In this document: piece after piece, positions 9,663-17,958 of the stretch | Layout of the letters: every line of letters starts with the position of its first letter | Position numbering within the stretch: position 1 is the stretch's first letter | From: Parasphingorhabdus flavimaris | GTDB lineage: Bacteria > Pseudomonadota > Alphaproteobacteria > Sphingomonadales > Sphingomonadaceae | Direction: 5' to 3' | Assembly (NCBI RefSeq): GCF_013371215.1 | Contig: NZ_JABWMH010000001.1 | Span: 620,001 to 684,000 of the forward strand | DNA length: 64,000 nt | The notes under the pieces: model-generated | Databases searched by the model: none | Seen by the model: the letters and a program-made list of their open reading frames with translations, nothing else | Told to the model about the DNA's origin: nothing | Translations under genes and position numbers: made by a program

Positions 9663-11018
9663 ATGTTCTCAAATGTCGCTAATAGCCTGGGCGTTGGATC
9701 GGGACTTAACACAGCGCAGCTTGTTACCGATCTGCTGGCTGCTTCCCAAGGGGCCAAGCTTAGCCAGCTCAATCAGCGCTCCCAGCTCAATTCATCCCGA
9801 ATTTCTGCGATGGCTGCAACGCAGTCCGCTATCACTACCTTTTCTGCAGCGGTCAAAGAGACATTGAACGGCCAGGGATTTGTCGGTGATTTGGTCTCCG
9901 GACGCCAGGACCTCGCAATCGCATCGGTTCTGGAAGGCTCCCGTCCGGAAGGCTTGCCTGCCTCGGTCGAGGTCGTGCAAGTCGCAGTTGCCCAACGTGA
10001 AATATCGGATGTTTTTGCTACTGCTTCCACCGCAGTAGGAGAACGAACGCTTACCATTAACAATAGCGGCGGCAGTTTCGATATTGTAATCGACAGCAGC
10101 AATAATAGCCTGGCCGGGATGCGCGATGCCATTAATGCCAGCAATAGTGGCGTAACCGCGATGATATTGACCGACAAGGCTGGATCGCGGCTGGTTATGG
10201 AAGCGCAAGAGGGCGTCGACAGTGCCTTTACCGTGACGCAATCGGGCGCCTCGCCAGCGATGAATCTTACAAATATCGCAACGGCCCTAGACAGCATTGT
10301 AAAAATTGATGGTATCGAGCTCAATAACAGCAGCAATACGGTCACCGGCGCGATACCGGGTGTGCAAATATCTCTTCTGGCTGCGCAGGCGGGTACAACA
10401 TTCACGATCAACGGTGCTTCCGAACCATTGGATGTTCGCGGCCTGGTGACCGAATTTGTCACGGCCTATAATGAACTGCGAAAATCGCTGAACGAAGCCA
10501 CCAAACCGGGGTTGGAGGGCGGTAGCGGTGGGCCGCTGGCTGGCGATCGCGGAGCTCGTGAAGTGATCCGCAAGCTTAGTCAAATGACGTCAACTCAGCT
10601 GACCGACGTCGGGGATTTCAAAACCCTTGCGGATATCGGCGTGCGGACAGAGAATGATGGCACATTAAGCATCGATAATACGCGCCTCGACGCTGCCCTT
10701 GCCTTGGATAGCGGCGCCATAAAATTAATGCTCGAACCGGCTGTGACGACCGAAACCCAGATTGGATTGTCTGGCGCGCTCGACGCCATAGCCACCGCCC
10801 TGAAGAGTGACAGTGGCGCTTTGACCGTAGCGCAACAGCGTCTGGAAACGATCCGTGAATCGATTGCGGAAGCCCGAGAAAAAATAAACGAAGACGGGGA
10901 GAAATTGCGCGAACAGCTGCAAACCACCTTCGCAGGGCTGGAGCGACAGCTCTCGATACTGCGTTCGACCCAATCTTATGTTGAACAACAATTCGCATCC
11001 TTCAACGACAATAATTGA
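9663..11018 (+). CDS. fliD: Flagellar hook-associated protein 2 (filament cap) FliD
   Basis: FliD forms the cap at the tip of the filament and drives flagellin polymerisation. The 451 residues start with VGSGLNTAQLVTDLLAA, the FliD N-terminal signature. They continue through Ser/Asn-rich variable D2-D3 domains and end in a long coiled-coil with LRSTQSYVEQQFASFND. AAGGAAG precedes ATG 9663. A 66-base gap after flhB may hold its own promoter, though I see no clear sigma-54 or sigma-28 element there. Confidence 0.94.
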   Translation: MFSNVANSLGVGSGLNTAQLVTDLLAASQGAKLSQLNQRSQLNSSRISAMAATQSAITTFSAAVKETLNGQGFVGDLVSGRQDLAIASVLEGSRPEGLPASVEVVQVAVAQREISDVFATASTAVGERTLTINNSGGSFDIVIDSSNNSLAGMRDAINASNSGVTAMILTDKAGSRLVMEAQEGVDSAFTVTQSGASPAMNLTNIATALDSIVKIDGIELNNSSNTVTGAIPGVQISLLAAQAGTTFTINGASEPLDVRGLVTEFVTAYNELRKSLNEATKPGLEGGSGGPLAGDRGAREVIRKLSQMTSTQLTDVGDFKTLADIGVRTENDGTLSIDNTRLDAALALDSGAIKLMLEPAVTTETQIGLSGALDAIATALKSDSGALTVAQQRLETIRESIAEAREKINEDGEKLREQLQTTFAGLERQLSILRSTQSYVEQQFASFNDNN

Positions 11019-11037
11019 TCTGGGAAAGTACTAGAAC

Positions 11038-11433
11038 ATGACCTTTCAGTCCCGAATTCAACGCGCCTCTAGCTATCAATCCGTTGCAAAGGATAGCCGC
11101 GTATTGGCGGCGGATCCCTATGAGCTCGTCGCAATGCTATTTGAAGAACTACGCGAAACGCTGGATCTGATGATCGATAGTGCCCGGCGCGGTGACGACG
11201 CGCGTATTTTTCGCTATCGGGCGAAGGCTTTGGCTATTCTCGGCGGTCTGGATGAATCATTGAATTTTGAAGTGGCGGGAGATCTCGCGCAAACCTTGCA
11301 TGTAATCTACAGCGAAGCTGCCAAACGGATACAGATGGACGGAGCGGATTCCCGCATCGAGCGCGTCGAGTCAGCGCGAGAAATGATCCACGAAATCGAG
11401 AAAGCCTGGACGGCAATCGCGCCTTTCCGTTAA
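11038..11433 (+). CDS. fliS: Flagellar export chaperone FliS
   Basis: FliS binds flagellin in the cytoplasm, prevents premature polymerisation and delivers it to the export gate. The 131-residue helical product has YQSVAKDSRVLAADPYELVAMLFEEL near the N-terminus, matching the FliS family pattern. It follows fliD by 19 bases, the standard pairing. No flagellin gene is present in the window. It converges with the sigma-54 activator gene, with only 16 bases between stop codons. Confidence 0.94.
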   Translation: MTFQSRIQRASSYQSVAKDSRVLAADPYELVAMLFEELRETLDLMIDSARRGDDARIFRYRAKALAILGGLDESLNFEVAGDLAQTLHVIYSEAAKRIQMDGADSRIERVESAREMIHEIEKAWTAIAPFR

Positions 11434-11449
11434 TCGATATTTATCGCCG

Positions 11450-12535
11450 CTAGACCGCAATCTTGTAGTCTGTGTGGTCTTCGACTTGCCAATCGATATT
11501 GTGCTTGCGCATCTTGTCGATCAGAGTGGTTCTTTTGATATTGATTGAGCGTGCCGCACGTGAGACGACGCCATGCGACCGGTCCAGTGCATTCATGATG
11601 ATGCGGCGTTCTTCAGATTGCATGTGCGCGTTCAAATCTCTGACATTGTTTTCCCGATGTACAGTGTTTGGCGAACCCTGCGTCGATTGGGCGGCAGCCC
11701 ATGCATCTGATGGCGCGGAGGCGGCCGTTTCGACATTCTGGTTCGCAGGAGCGATAACCGACTGAACCAGAATTGCGACGTCTTCTGCGAAAATCTCACG
11801 ACCGGCAAAGAAAACCGATGCGCGTTCGACGACATTGCGCAATTCACGAACATTACCCGGCCACTCGTAGCGTTGCATCGCCGCCAATGCTTCTTCGGTG
11901 AAGACGGGAAGGGGGTTTGCTTCGCTCTGGTTCTTCAGAAAATGCGCGATCAAAGCCGGAATATCCTCGGCCCGCTCGTTGAGGGCCGGTACTTCGATTG
12001 GCACGACGCAGAGACGATAGTAGAGGTCCTCGCGAAATGCCTTAGCCTTGATGCTTTCGCCAAGATGTTTGTGAGTTGCCGCGATCACTCTGACGTCGAT
12101 GCCGATATTGCGGTTGCCGCCCACCCGGTTGACGATCCGGGTTTCCAGAACCCGCAGCAGCTTGACCTGCATATTGATCGGCATGTCCCCGATTTCATCA
12201 AGGAAGATTGTGCCGTTGTCGGCTTGTTCAAAAAGGCCGACATGTTGATTTACGGCGCCTGTAAAGCTGCCTTTTTCATGACCGAAAAGTTCGGACTCGA
12301 TCAGATGTTCTGGCAGTGCGCCGCAATTGACGGCGATATTGGCTGCGTTGCCACGATCCGAAATTGAATGGATGGCATCGGCGACAACTTCTTTACCGCT
12401 GCCCGAAGGACCGGTGATCATGATGGAGCTATTGCAGCGCCCGGCAAATTTGATGATGGTGCGCAACTGCTGCATTTTCGGACTGTCGCCGATCAGCTTC
12501 TCAGCAAGCAACGTCTCTAAATTTACATCGGTCAT
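11450..12535 (-). CDS. Sigma-54 dependent transcriptional activator (flagellar, FlbD/FleQ-like)
   Basis: The 361-residue product is an enhancer-binding AAA+ activator of RNA polymerase sigma-54. It has Walker A GPSGSGKE at about residues 42-49, the sigma-54 contact loop GSFTGA at 89-94 (canonical GAFTGA, Ala to Ser), Walker B and a C-terminal Fis-type helix-turn-helix. There is no N-terminal receiver domain: the ATPase core begins about 15 residues from the start. I choose ATG 12535; a GTG at 12562 would add only nine residues. Position beside the flagellar operon suggests control of late flagellar genes. A CtrA site lies upstream. Confidence 0.9.
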   Translation of the reverse strand: MTDVNLETLLAEKLIGDSPKMQQLRTIIKFAGRCNSSIMITGPSGSGKEVVADAIHSISDRGNAANIAVNCGALPEHLIESELFGHEKGSFTGAVNQHVGLFEQADNGTIFLDEIGDMPINMQVKLLRVLETRIVNRVGGNRNIGIDVRVIAATHKHLGESIKAKAFREDLYYRLCVVPIEVPALNERAEDIPALIAHFLKNQSEANPLPVFTEEALAAMQRYEWPGNVRELRNVVERASVFFAGREIFAEDVAILVQSVIAPANQNVETAASAPSDAWAAAQSTQGSPNTVHRENNVRDLNAHMQSEERRIIMNALDRSHGVVSRAARSINIKRTTLIDKMRKHNIDWQVEDHTDYKIAV

Positions 12536-12650
12536 TAAACTACCCAGATAACAAATCCACACGCACTCCCGAATTGCCGGGGGTGGTTGGTTCGAAGATC
12601 CCGCAATCTCCGAACCGTCACCTGGTAACGTCAGAAATGGACATATATGG

Positions 12651-12665
12651 TTAAATATGGGTTAA
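12651..12665. promoter_or_regulatory. CtrA binding site, TTAA-N7-TTAA
   Basis: The sequence TTAAATATGGGTTAA matches the Caulobacter CtrA full-site consensus exactly, including the 7-base spacer. It lies about 116 bases upstream of the sigma-54 activator start. It is the only exact full site I noticed among the promoter regions I inspected. CtrA controls flagellar genes in many alphaproteobacteria, so a role in activating this regulator is plausible; binding is inferred. Confidence 0.6.
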
Positions 12666-12670
12666 CGAAG

Positions 12671-12678
12671 TGACGTCA
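12671..12678. repeat. 8-bp palindrome TGACGTCA beside the CtrA site
   Basis: A perfect palindrome TGACGTCA lies six bases from the CtrA-type site. A related half (AACGTCA) occurs near 12628. It could be a second operator for the activator promoter, but no known regulator is assigned. Confidence 0.3.
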
Positions 12679-12866
12679 GTTTATCGGGGCAGGTCGATGC
12701 GTCGAATGTGCGAGAGAATGGTCAGGCGCTCACGGCGTCGCCCGAAGTCTGTATCTGCCTGAACATGTGAACCTGTCTACCGCTGCCAGATCCGGATTGC
12801 AGGCTGTTTCCCCAATTCTGGACAGATTAGCTGCTGGTCCGGGGGGCAATCAATGGTGTCTGGCGC

Positions 12867-13349
12867 TCAGAATGGAGCGCTGGCCAGCAGGCTTTCCAGC
12901 TTTTGCCTGCAATCAGCGGTAATCGAAACGAAAATCATGCGGTTATCTGCCGGGTTAGGGCTTTTCTCGATCAAATTCTGGTCGACCATGACATTAATAT
13001 ATCTCATTGCGGTGGTCATCGGGATGCCGGAGCTATGCGCTATGGCTGAAACTGTTACTCGCTCGTCTTTGAGCCCGCAAATGTAGATATCGAGACACAT
13101 GTTCCAGCATGCGTCGGCAAATAGACCGTTTCCGGTATCCAGTGTCTGGGATCTCAAGCGTCCCCAATGAAGGTATTTTTCGGCGCGATCAATTAGATCG
13201 GGCCGGCACAGATCCGGGGTGAAAACAATCTTCTCGCTATTGGTGCCTTTTTTCGATTCCGTTATTCGTTCGTCGAGCATTCTGAATTTCTGGTTCGCCT
13301 GCTCGATCGTCAACCGCAGCTCTGCTAGCTCAGCCTCAACACTATCCAT
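12867..13349 (-). CDS. MarR-like winged-helix transcriptional regulator
   Basis: The 160-residue product starts with a charged helix of about 35 residues likely to form a coiled coil. A winged helix-turn-helix follows with the MarR-type pattern VTVSAIAHSSGIPMTTAMRYINVMVDQNLIEKSPNPADNR (about residues 98-140; quoted in part by key residues). The recognition helix and the D-N-R wing are clear. The ligand and targets are unknown. It stands alone between two gaps and faces the same way as the sigma-54 activator. Confidence 0.75.
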   Translation of the reverse strand: MDSVEAELAELRLTIEQANQKFRMLDERITESKKGTNSEKIVFTPDLCRPDLIDRAEKYLHWGRLRSQTLDTGNGLFADACWNMCLDIYICGLKDERVTVSAIAHSSGIPMTTAMRYINVMVDQNLIEKSPNPADNRMIFVSITADCRQKLESLLASAPF

Positions 13350-13745
13350 TGCCTTTACACTGCAATTCTAGAGCCCCCCAAGTTTGCCACACTACAAATA
13401 TGTACGCAGTCGGATCTGTGTTCGCCTTTAATCATCTTCTGCCCAAGTAGCATTCTCGCTCTTATGCGAAAGACTTTGGCCGATTCCTACTCGGTTTCAA
13501 GTCCTAGGACAATCGCATATCGAGTTTTCAGGTGAAAAACGGAGCGCGGCATATGGTCTGTGCTAATCGACAGACGTTATGCAGGCCGATGTCCAATGTT
13601 CGGTTGCTGGGTTGAGGCGCAGGTCAAAGATTACGCCAATTGGTCAATTTTCACGAGCTTCATGATATTCAAAGGGGGGAGCGGGTGCGAGGAATTGCCA
13701 TTCAGATCTTGATGCACCCGCATCACAGATGAATGGTGAGGCGTT
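13350..13745. other. Intergenic region, nothing recognised
   Basis: About 400 bases between the MarR-like regulator and the PilZ gene. I see no gene, tRNA-like fold or strong promoter, and no repeat of note. Confidence 0.5.
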
Positions 13746-14087
13746 TCAGTTTTTGCGAAGCACCGACACAATATGCGCGAGTACGGCTGGATGCAGAGGC
13801 GCGGTGAATTCGCAGCCATACTCCTGATAACGCGCCCATCGTATGTGCGCGCCGAGCGTTTGCAATCCGGGTATGGTTACAAATACCAATTTATCCTCGT
13901 CAAGGCTGGTGCAGCTCTGCATTTTGAAGCCATTGATGGATAGGTCCGACAATATAGTGCGGAAAGACTGGGTATTGGATTGACGAACCTTTATTTCTGA
14001 ATTCACCGCCTCACGGTCGCTTGAACGCCTGCTGTCAGCCACAAGTTCGTCGTTTTGATCAAATTCGACGCTAACGCGGGTCGTCAT
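13746..14087 (-). CDS. PilZ domain protein (probable c-di-GMP receptor)
   Basis: The 113-residue product is one PilZ domain. It has an RxxxR motif in SSDRE preceded by RR, then DLSINGF (the DxSxxG motif), then HIRWARYQEYGCEF, so both c-di-GMP binding motifs are intact. I choose ATG 14087, which has GAGGATAG upstream; an earlier in-frame ATG at 14129 has none. Stand-alone PilZ proteins near flagellar genes often act as motility brakes or adaptors, which is an inference here. Confidence 0.85.
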   Translation of the reverse strand: MTTRVSVEFDQNDELVADSRRSSDREAVNSEIKVRQSNTQSFRTILSDLSINGFKMQSCTSLDEDKLVFVTIPGLQTLGAHIRWARYQEYGCEFTAPLHPAVLAHIVSVLRKN

Positions 14088-14283
14088 CGTTCTATCCTCT
14101 GTCGGTGTACTCTTCGATATGAACGGCAAAAACCTCGGTCGGCTAAGGGTTGGGGCAGCATAGAATGGGCTCCGCCAGGCTATTCTGATGGTGTCCGATA
14201 TGAGGCGAAGCGAGGCAGATATCTTCGCAGACCAGCCTCCTGCGTCTGGTGCATCATTGTTGGCCCCGGAAAATTTGATAGAA

Positions 14284-14304
14284 CCAAAATGGGTTCAATT
14301 TTGG
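14284..14304. repeat. Inverted repeat CCAAAAT-N7-ATTTTGG
   Basis: Perfect 7-bp arms around a 7-base spacer, with a second overlapping inverted pair GAACC/GGTTC at 14281-14296. It lies about 60 bases before the GAF/GGDEF gene and could be an operator. No regulator is assigned. Confidence 0.4.
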
Positions 14305-14360
14305 CGGGAAACCAAGAAAGGTGCACTTAGCTGAACGTCTGGATTACCGTCTCTCATCTT

Positions 14361-15374
14361 ATGCTGTCGAAATCGAATAGAATAATGAAGCCAGATCTGG
14401 ACCTCGAATATGAGGTTGAAGCAGCGCGTCAATTTGCGTTGGACCGATATGATGTACTGGATACGGGCGAGGAAACATGCTTCGACCATATCACCCAAGC
14501 GGTCAAAGCAGCCCTCGATGTTCCCATGGCCGCGATTTCATTCATGGATGGAACGCGCATGTGGTTCAAATCCAAAATCGGTTTTGAGGCGTCGGAAATG
14601 CCTAGAAATGCCGCATTTTGTGATCTTACAATTTGCCAGAATGGCGCGATGATTATCGAAGATGCTACACAGGACGCGCGTTTCGAGAACAATCCTTCGG
14701 TTATCGGCGAGCCGTTTTTGAGAAGCTATATCGGCGTGCCGCTCACGACCCCTGACGGCCATAATATCGGAACGCTATGTGCGCTGGATGTCGTGCCAAG
14801 ACAGTTCCGGCATCCGAAGACCGAGCTAATCGAACAGCTGGCGGAACTGGTCATGTACGAGCTTGAATTGCGTCAGCAGGCGCATAACGACGCCCTAACC
14901 GGCGCTCTTACCCGCAGCGGGTTTTCGGTAAAGGTGCAGAATGCGATTTCGCTATATGACCGCCAGAAGACCAGAAGCACGCTTATTCTTTTCAACATCG
15001 ATCAATATATGATGACTATTGATCGATCCGACGACCCTTCCAGCGGCAAATTGTTGAGAGTCATCATTCAATCTCTGATCAAGCGCCTTCGACCGACGGA
15101 TTGGGTCGGCCGTATCGGTGGCTCTCAATTCGCGATTCTGCTCACCGGAATGGCTGGCCGGGAGGCCGTCGAAGTGACCGAGGAGTTTCTGGAATTGATC
15201 GACGGGATCAAATCCGGGGCCATGTTCGACCTGAAGTTGTCCGAGATTACAGCCGACATCGGCATATGCGACGACTGGATCAAGCAGGCGAACGCGGAAG
15301 CCTACGGGCCAGACCGATATGTCTGCGGCAGGTCTGGCAGCGATCCGGACGAGCGCCGGAATCTCCCATGCTGA
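14361..15374 (+). CDS. GAF domain protein with degenerate GGDEF domain
   Basis: The 337-residue product has an N-terminal GAF domain (about residues 30-175, including LDVPMAAISFMDGTRMWFKS and SYIGVPLTTPDGHNIGTLCA). A diguanylate-cyclase-like fold follows from about 180 (NDALTGALTRSGF). The active-site signature is GGSQF at residues 253-257 instead of GGDEF, so the catalytic acidic pair is lost and cyclase activity is unlikely. The C-terminus is also short. It may act as a sensor or GTP-binding adaptor. An alternative start is ATG 14385; neither has a strong ribosome-binding site. Confidence 0.8.
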   Translation: MLSKSNRIMKPDLDLEYEVEAARQFALDRYDVLDTGEETCFDHITQAVKAALDVPMAAISFMDGTRMWFKSKIGFEASEMPRNAAFCDLTICQNGAMIIEDATQDARFENNPSVIGEPFLRSYIGVPLTTPDGHNIGTLCALDVVPRQFRHPKTELIEQLAELVMYELELRQQAHNDALTGALTRSGFSVKVQNAISLYDRQKTRSTLILFNIDQYMMTIDRSDDPSSGKLLRVIIQSLIKRLRPTDWVGRIGGSQFAILLTGMAGREAVEVTEEFLELIDGIKSGAMFDLKLSEITADIGICDDWIKQANAEAYGPDRYVCGRSGSDPDERRNLPC

Positions 15375-15533
15375 GCAATTCGTAACCGGCTGATCAAGGC
15401 CGCCCGTCGCGGCGGTATTCACTCATCGGGAGGCGGGCCGAAAGGCGGGGAAGGGGGCTGGCCGCCGTTTCTCGACCAGACAATTGATGCTCGATATCCG
15501 CAGTTTTTGCAGGAATAATGTTGCCCGTAATGC

Positions 15534-15560
15534 TTGACATGGGGATGTAAAAGATAGTCT
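15534..15560 (+). promoter_or_regulatory. Possible promoter for the aldolase gene
   Basis: A perfect -35 hexamer TTGACA at 15534-15539 lies upstream of the class II aldolase gene. The -10 is weak (TAGTCT at 15555-15560, 15-base spacer), so this is only a candidate. Confidence 0.3.
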
Positions 15561-15627
15561 AGTTGAGATTATGCGCAATGCACGCTGATCTGCATTGACG
15601 AAGATATTTCAAGCAAAGGAACTGATC

Positions 15628-16470
15628 TTGGCAACCGCGATCCAAACCGACGATTCCGCAATGGCAGTCAGCCCCGGATTTTCGATCCCTGATCCTCATG
15701 AAATCGACAGCCTCAAGGGCAAGGTCTCCGCTGTGGAGTGGCAGTTGCGCTGTGACCTCGCGGCGACTTACCGGCTTTGCGCGATGCATGCCTGGACCGA
15801 TCTGGTCTTCACCCATATTTCTGTCCGTTTGCCCGACGAAGACGGCGAGGAGCGGTTCCTGATCAATCCTTATGGTGTGCTGTTTGACGAGATGACGGCG
15901 TCGGCACTGGTGAAGATCGATCTCGACGGCAATATCAAGCAGGACACACCCTATTTCATCAACCCGGCCGGGTTCACGATCCATAGCGCGGTCCACAGCG
16001 CGCGCGAGGATGCCGGATGCGTCATTCATGTCCACACGCCTTACGGCATTGCCGTGTCGGTCCAGAAGGCCGGACTACGCCGCTACACGCAATTTTCGAT
16101 GCAGGTCTATGATGACGTCGCCTATCATGGTTATGAAGGCATCGCGCTTGATCTGGAAGAACGTGACCGGCTGATCCACGACCTTGGCGAGAAGAACCTG
16201 CTGATCCTGCGCAACCACGGCACGCTTACGGTTGGCGAGAATTGTGCCATTGCTTTCCTGCGGATGTATTTCCTTGAAAATGCCTGCAAAACCCAGATTT
16301 TGGCGCAGTCGATCGGAGGAGAGGACCAACTCCACGAGGAGAGCGAGGAAATGGGCCATCGTGTCGCCGGGCAGAGTGCTGTGGCCTTCCAGAAAGGCTT
16401 TGGTGACAATCTGATCTGGCCCGGCCTGATGCGCAAATTGCAGCGCAGCAATCCGGGATATGATCACTAG
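15628..16470 (+). CDS. Class II aldolase/adducin family protein
   Basis: The product resembles class II aldolase/adducin enzymes, metal-dependent aldolases or epimerases of sugar phosphates; many members have unknown substrates. Zinc-ligand histidines are visible in VIHVHTPYG and in RNHGTLTVG. I choose TTG 15628 because AAAGGA lies seven bases upstream, giving 280 residues. Other options are TTG 15595 and ATG 15661. The gene converges on its neighbour and the two stop codons overlap. Confidence 0.85.
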   Translation: MATAIQTDDSAMAVSPGFSIPDPHEIDSLKGKVSAVEWQLRCDLAATYRLCAMHAWTDLVFTHISVRLPDEDGEERFLINPYGVLFDEMTASALVKIDLDGNIKQDTPYFINPAGFTIHSAVHSAREDAGCVIHVHTPYGIAVSVQKAGLRRYTQFSMQVYDDVAYHGYEGIALDLEERDRLIHDLGEKNLLILRNHGTLTVGENCAIAFLRMYFLENACKTQILAQSIGGEDQLHEESEEMGHRVAGQSAVAFQKGFGDNLIWPGLMRKLQRSNPGYDH

Positions 16471-17093
16471 AGATCAAACGGCTGGCGGGACAGGATTTCG
16501 ACTTTCTTGTCGGTGAAGACGGCAGAGCCCAATTCCTGTTTCTTTTCCTTCAGCACGACATCTCGTTTGCGGATGATGTCGATGACAGGGTCATGAAAAT
16601 GTTGCACCGCTGCGGTCAGCCAGTCGTTGACCAGGGGGTCGCCCGGTGCGCCGGTCATGTCGAAATCGCGTAGGCGCGAGGCAATGGCCTCGGCCGGCAT
16701 CATATATTCGTAAGTGACCCAATAGTTGGTGGTGAACCAGCTGATCGGCATGCCGTCGACGCCAAAGCTCAGGGCGCCAAAATGGACGACGCCCTGTGTT
16801 TTCTTGCCATTGGGCAATCTGGCGGGAGGCTGATAATAAGGTTCGACATTGTCGAACATGTCGAGCGGCAGGAACATGTGGAAATGACCATGTTCGCCTT
16901 CTTCGCGTTCTTCCGGCTTGTGCGCATGGTAGAACCAGCGCGATTTGTTGCCGGGTGCGACGCAATCCCCTTGAGGATAATGCTGGTACTGAACGAAAGG
17001 GGCGTCTGCCGGTACCACTCTGGGTACTAGCGAGACGCCCTCTTTAGCTATCTGGCCGGTAAGCTCAAACAGCCTTTCTAATGCATTTTCCAA
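16467..17093 (-). CDS. Conserved hypothetical protein (DUF6969-like)
   Basis: The 208-residue product has no signal peptide. It carries a His/Trp-rich centre, WFYHAHKPEEREEGEHGHFHMF, near residues 52-73 (key residues H56, H58 and three His in EHGHFH). This suggests a metal site and looks like the DUF6969 family, an assignment made from memory. Function is unknown. Its stop codon overlaps that of the convergent aldolase, which hints at a conserved pair or mutual interference in transcription. Confidence 0.65.
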   Translation of the reverse strand: MENALERLFELTGQIAKEGVSLVPRVVPADAPFVQYQHYPQGDCVAPGNKSRWFYHAHKPEEREEGEHGHFHMFLPLDMFDNVEPYYQPPARLPNGKKTQGVVHFGALSFGVDGMPISWFTTNYWVTYEYMMPAEAIASRLRDFDMTGAPGDPLVNDWLTAAVQHFHDPVIDIIRKRDVVLKEKKQELGSAVFTDKKVEILSRQPFDL

Positions 17094-17110
17094 TGCGAAA
17101 TAAGCTAAGC

Positions 17111-17374
17111 TTACTCGGTAACAGCAGCGGCCGCATCTTCAGCAGCTTCGCCGGTTGCTTCTGCAGCTGCACAAACAGCTTCGCTAGCTGCACATGTTGC
17201 TTCTTCAGCAGCACAGGTAGCTTCTTCAGCTGCACATGTTGCTTCTTCAGCAGCTTCTTCAACTACAGCCGTTGCGTCTTCCGCTTGTTCTGCACATGCA
17301 GAAAGAGCTGGAACTGCAAGAGCAAGGCCGCCGGCTACAGCGAGCATTTTGCGAAAGTTGGTTTCGGTAGTCAT
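17111..17374 (-). CDS. Small predicted lipoprotein with heptad cysteine repeat
   Basis: The 87-residue product has a signal sequence and a lipobox LSAC (residues 24-27), so it should be an acylated envelope lipoprotein. The mature part is almost only Ala, Glu, Thr and Cys. It repeats a seven-residue unit (AAEEATC) that places Cys at residues 47, 54, 61 and 68, exactly one heptad apart. This predicts a helix or coiled coil with all cysteines on one face. AAAGGGG precedes ATG 17374. No known family is recognised; it recalls Lpp in architecture but lacks the C-terminal Lys. Confidence 0.75.
   Translation of the reverse strand: MTTETNFRKMLAVAGGLALAVPALSACAEQAEDATAVVEEAAEEATCAAEEATCAAEEATCAASEAVCAAAEATGEAAEDAAAAVTE
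17171..17254 (-). repeat. 21-bp tandem coding repeat
   Basis: Four imperfect 21-base units encode the heptad repeat (AAEEATC type) of the small lipoprotein. The repeat period equals seven codons, so unit gain or loss would keep the frame. Confidence 0.7.
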
Positions 17375-17544
17375 TTAATATATCCCCTTTGGATGAACTA
17401 GACTTTCACCTTTATCTGGAAAGATACAGGCATGGCAAGTCAATTTCGTAAATTTTCCATTAATCCGGTCGTTTCCCTGCCGCTGATCCGCTTTGGGACA
17501 GTCATTGCTGTCGACCGGACTCTCCGCTGGCGCATCATCGGATT

Positions 17545-17958
17545 CTATCGTTCGACACCGCGAATTTTTCCCCATTGGCGGGTTATGGTATAGCCGAGAT
17601 AGCCCGTCCCGAAGAGCGCGTAGAGCGGTTCCGGTATTCCCGCGAGATAGGCGTTCATACCGGCGGCAATATCGCGGGCGGCCTCTGGACGGAAGGCGGC
17701 GATCAGCCCCATCGGCACCGACCAGAGTAACAGAAAATACATGACATAAAGGAAACTGGGGCGCGCTCGACTCGTCCATGGATCGGTCGACTGGGCCTCT
17801 GCCAATATGGCCGACATCTGGACACGGATTTCTTCCAGTTCCCGGCTGCCTTCCAGTTTTACCAGTTCCAGCTTGGCCCGATCGCGCGCCTCCTTGTCGG
17901 GAATGATCTTGTCGATGATCCTGGAAACAGGGCCGATCAGCGTTGATATTATGGACAT
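17545..17958 (-). CDS. Holin-like membrane protein (3-TM holin family)
   Basis: The 137-residue product resembles the Holin_3TMs family. It has an N-terminal amphipathic region, a charged stretch (DKEARDRAKLELVKLEGSRELEEI in part, about residues 20-45), then membrane segments around SFLYVMYFLLLWSVPMGL and a C-terminal hydrophobic stretch. Holins form membrane lesions that release endolysin to the periplasm. ATG 17958 has AAAGGA upstream; the longer reading from 17991 lacks this. It lies 157 bases downstream of the endolysin gene on the same strand, forming a lysis pair without other phage genes nearby. Confidence 0.78.
   Translation of the reverse strand: MSIISTLIGPVSRIIDKIIPDKEARDRAKLELVKLEGSRELEEIRVQMSAILAEAQSTDPWTSRARPSFLYVMYFLLLWSVPMGLIAAFRPEAARDIAAGMNAYLAGIPEPLYALFGTGYLGYTITRQWGKIRGVER

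Larger units (their letters stand above)
12536..12866. other. Intergenic region upstream of the sigma-54 activator
   Basis: These 331 bases hold no convincing gene. They contain an AT-rich patch near 12638-12668 with a perfect CtrA-type site, followed by the 8-bp palindrome TGACGTCA. It probably contains the promoter of the leftward sigma-54 activator gene. Confidence 0.6.

Noticed and set aside
17160-17270. Tandem repeats resembling a short CRISPR array
   Set aside because: The 21-bp period is coding (seven-residue repeats of a lipoprotein), without unique spacers.
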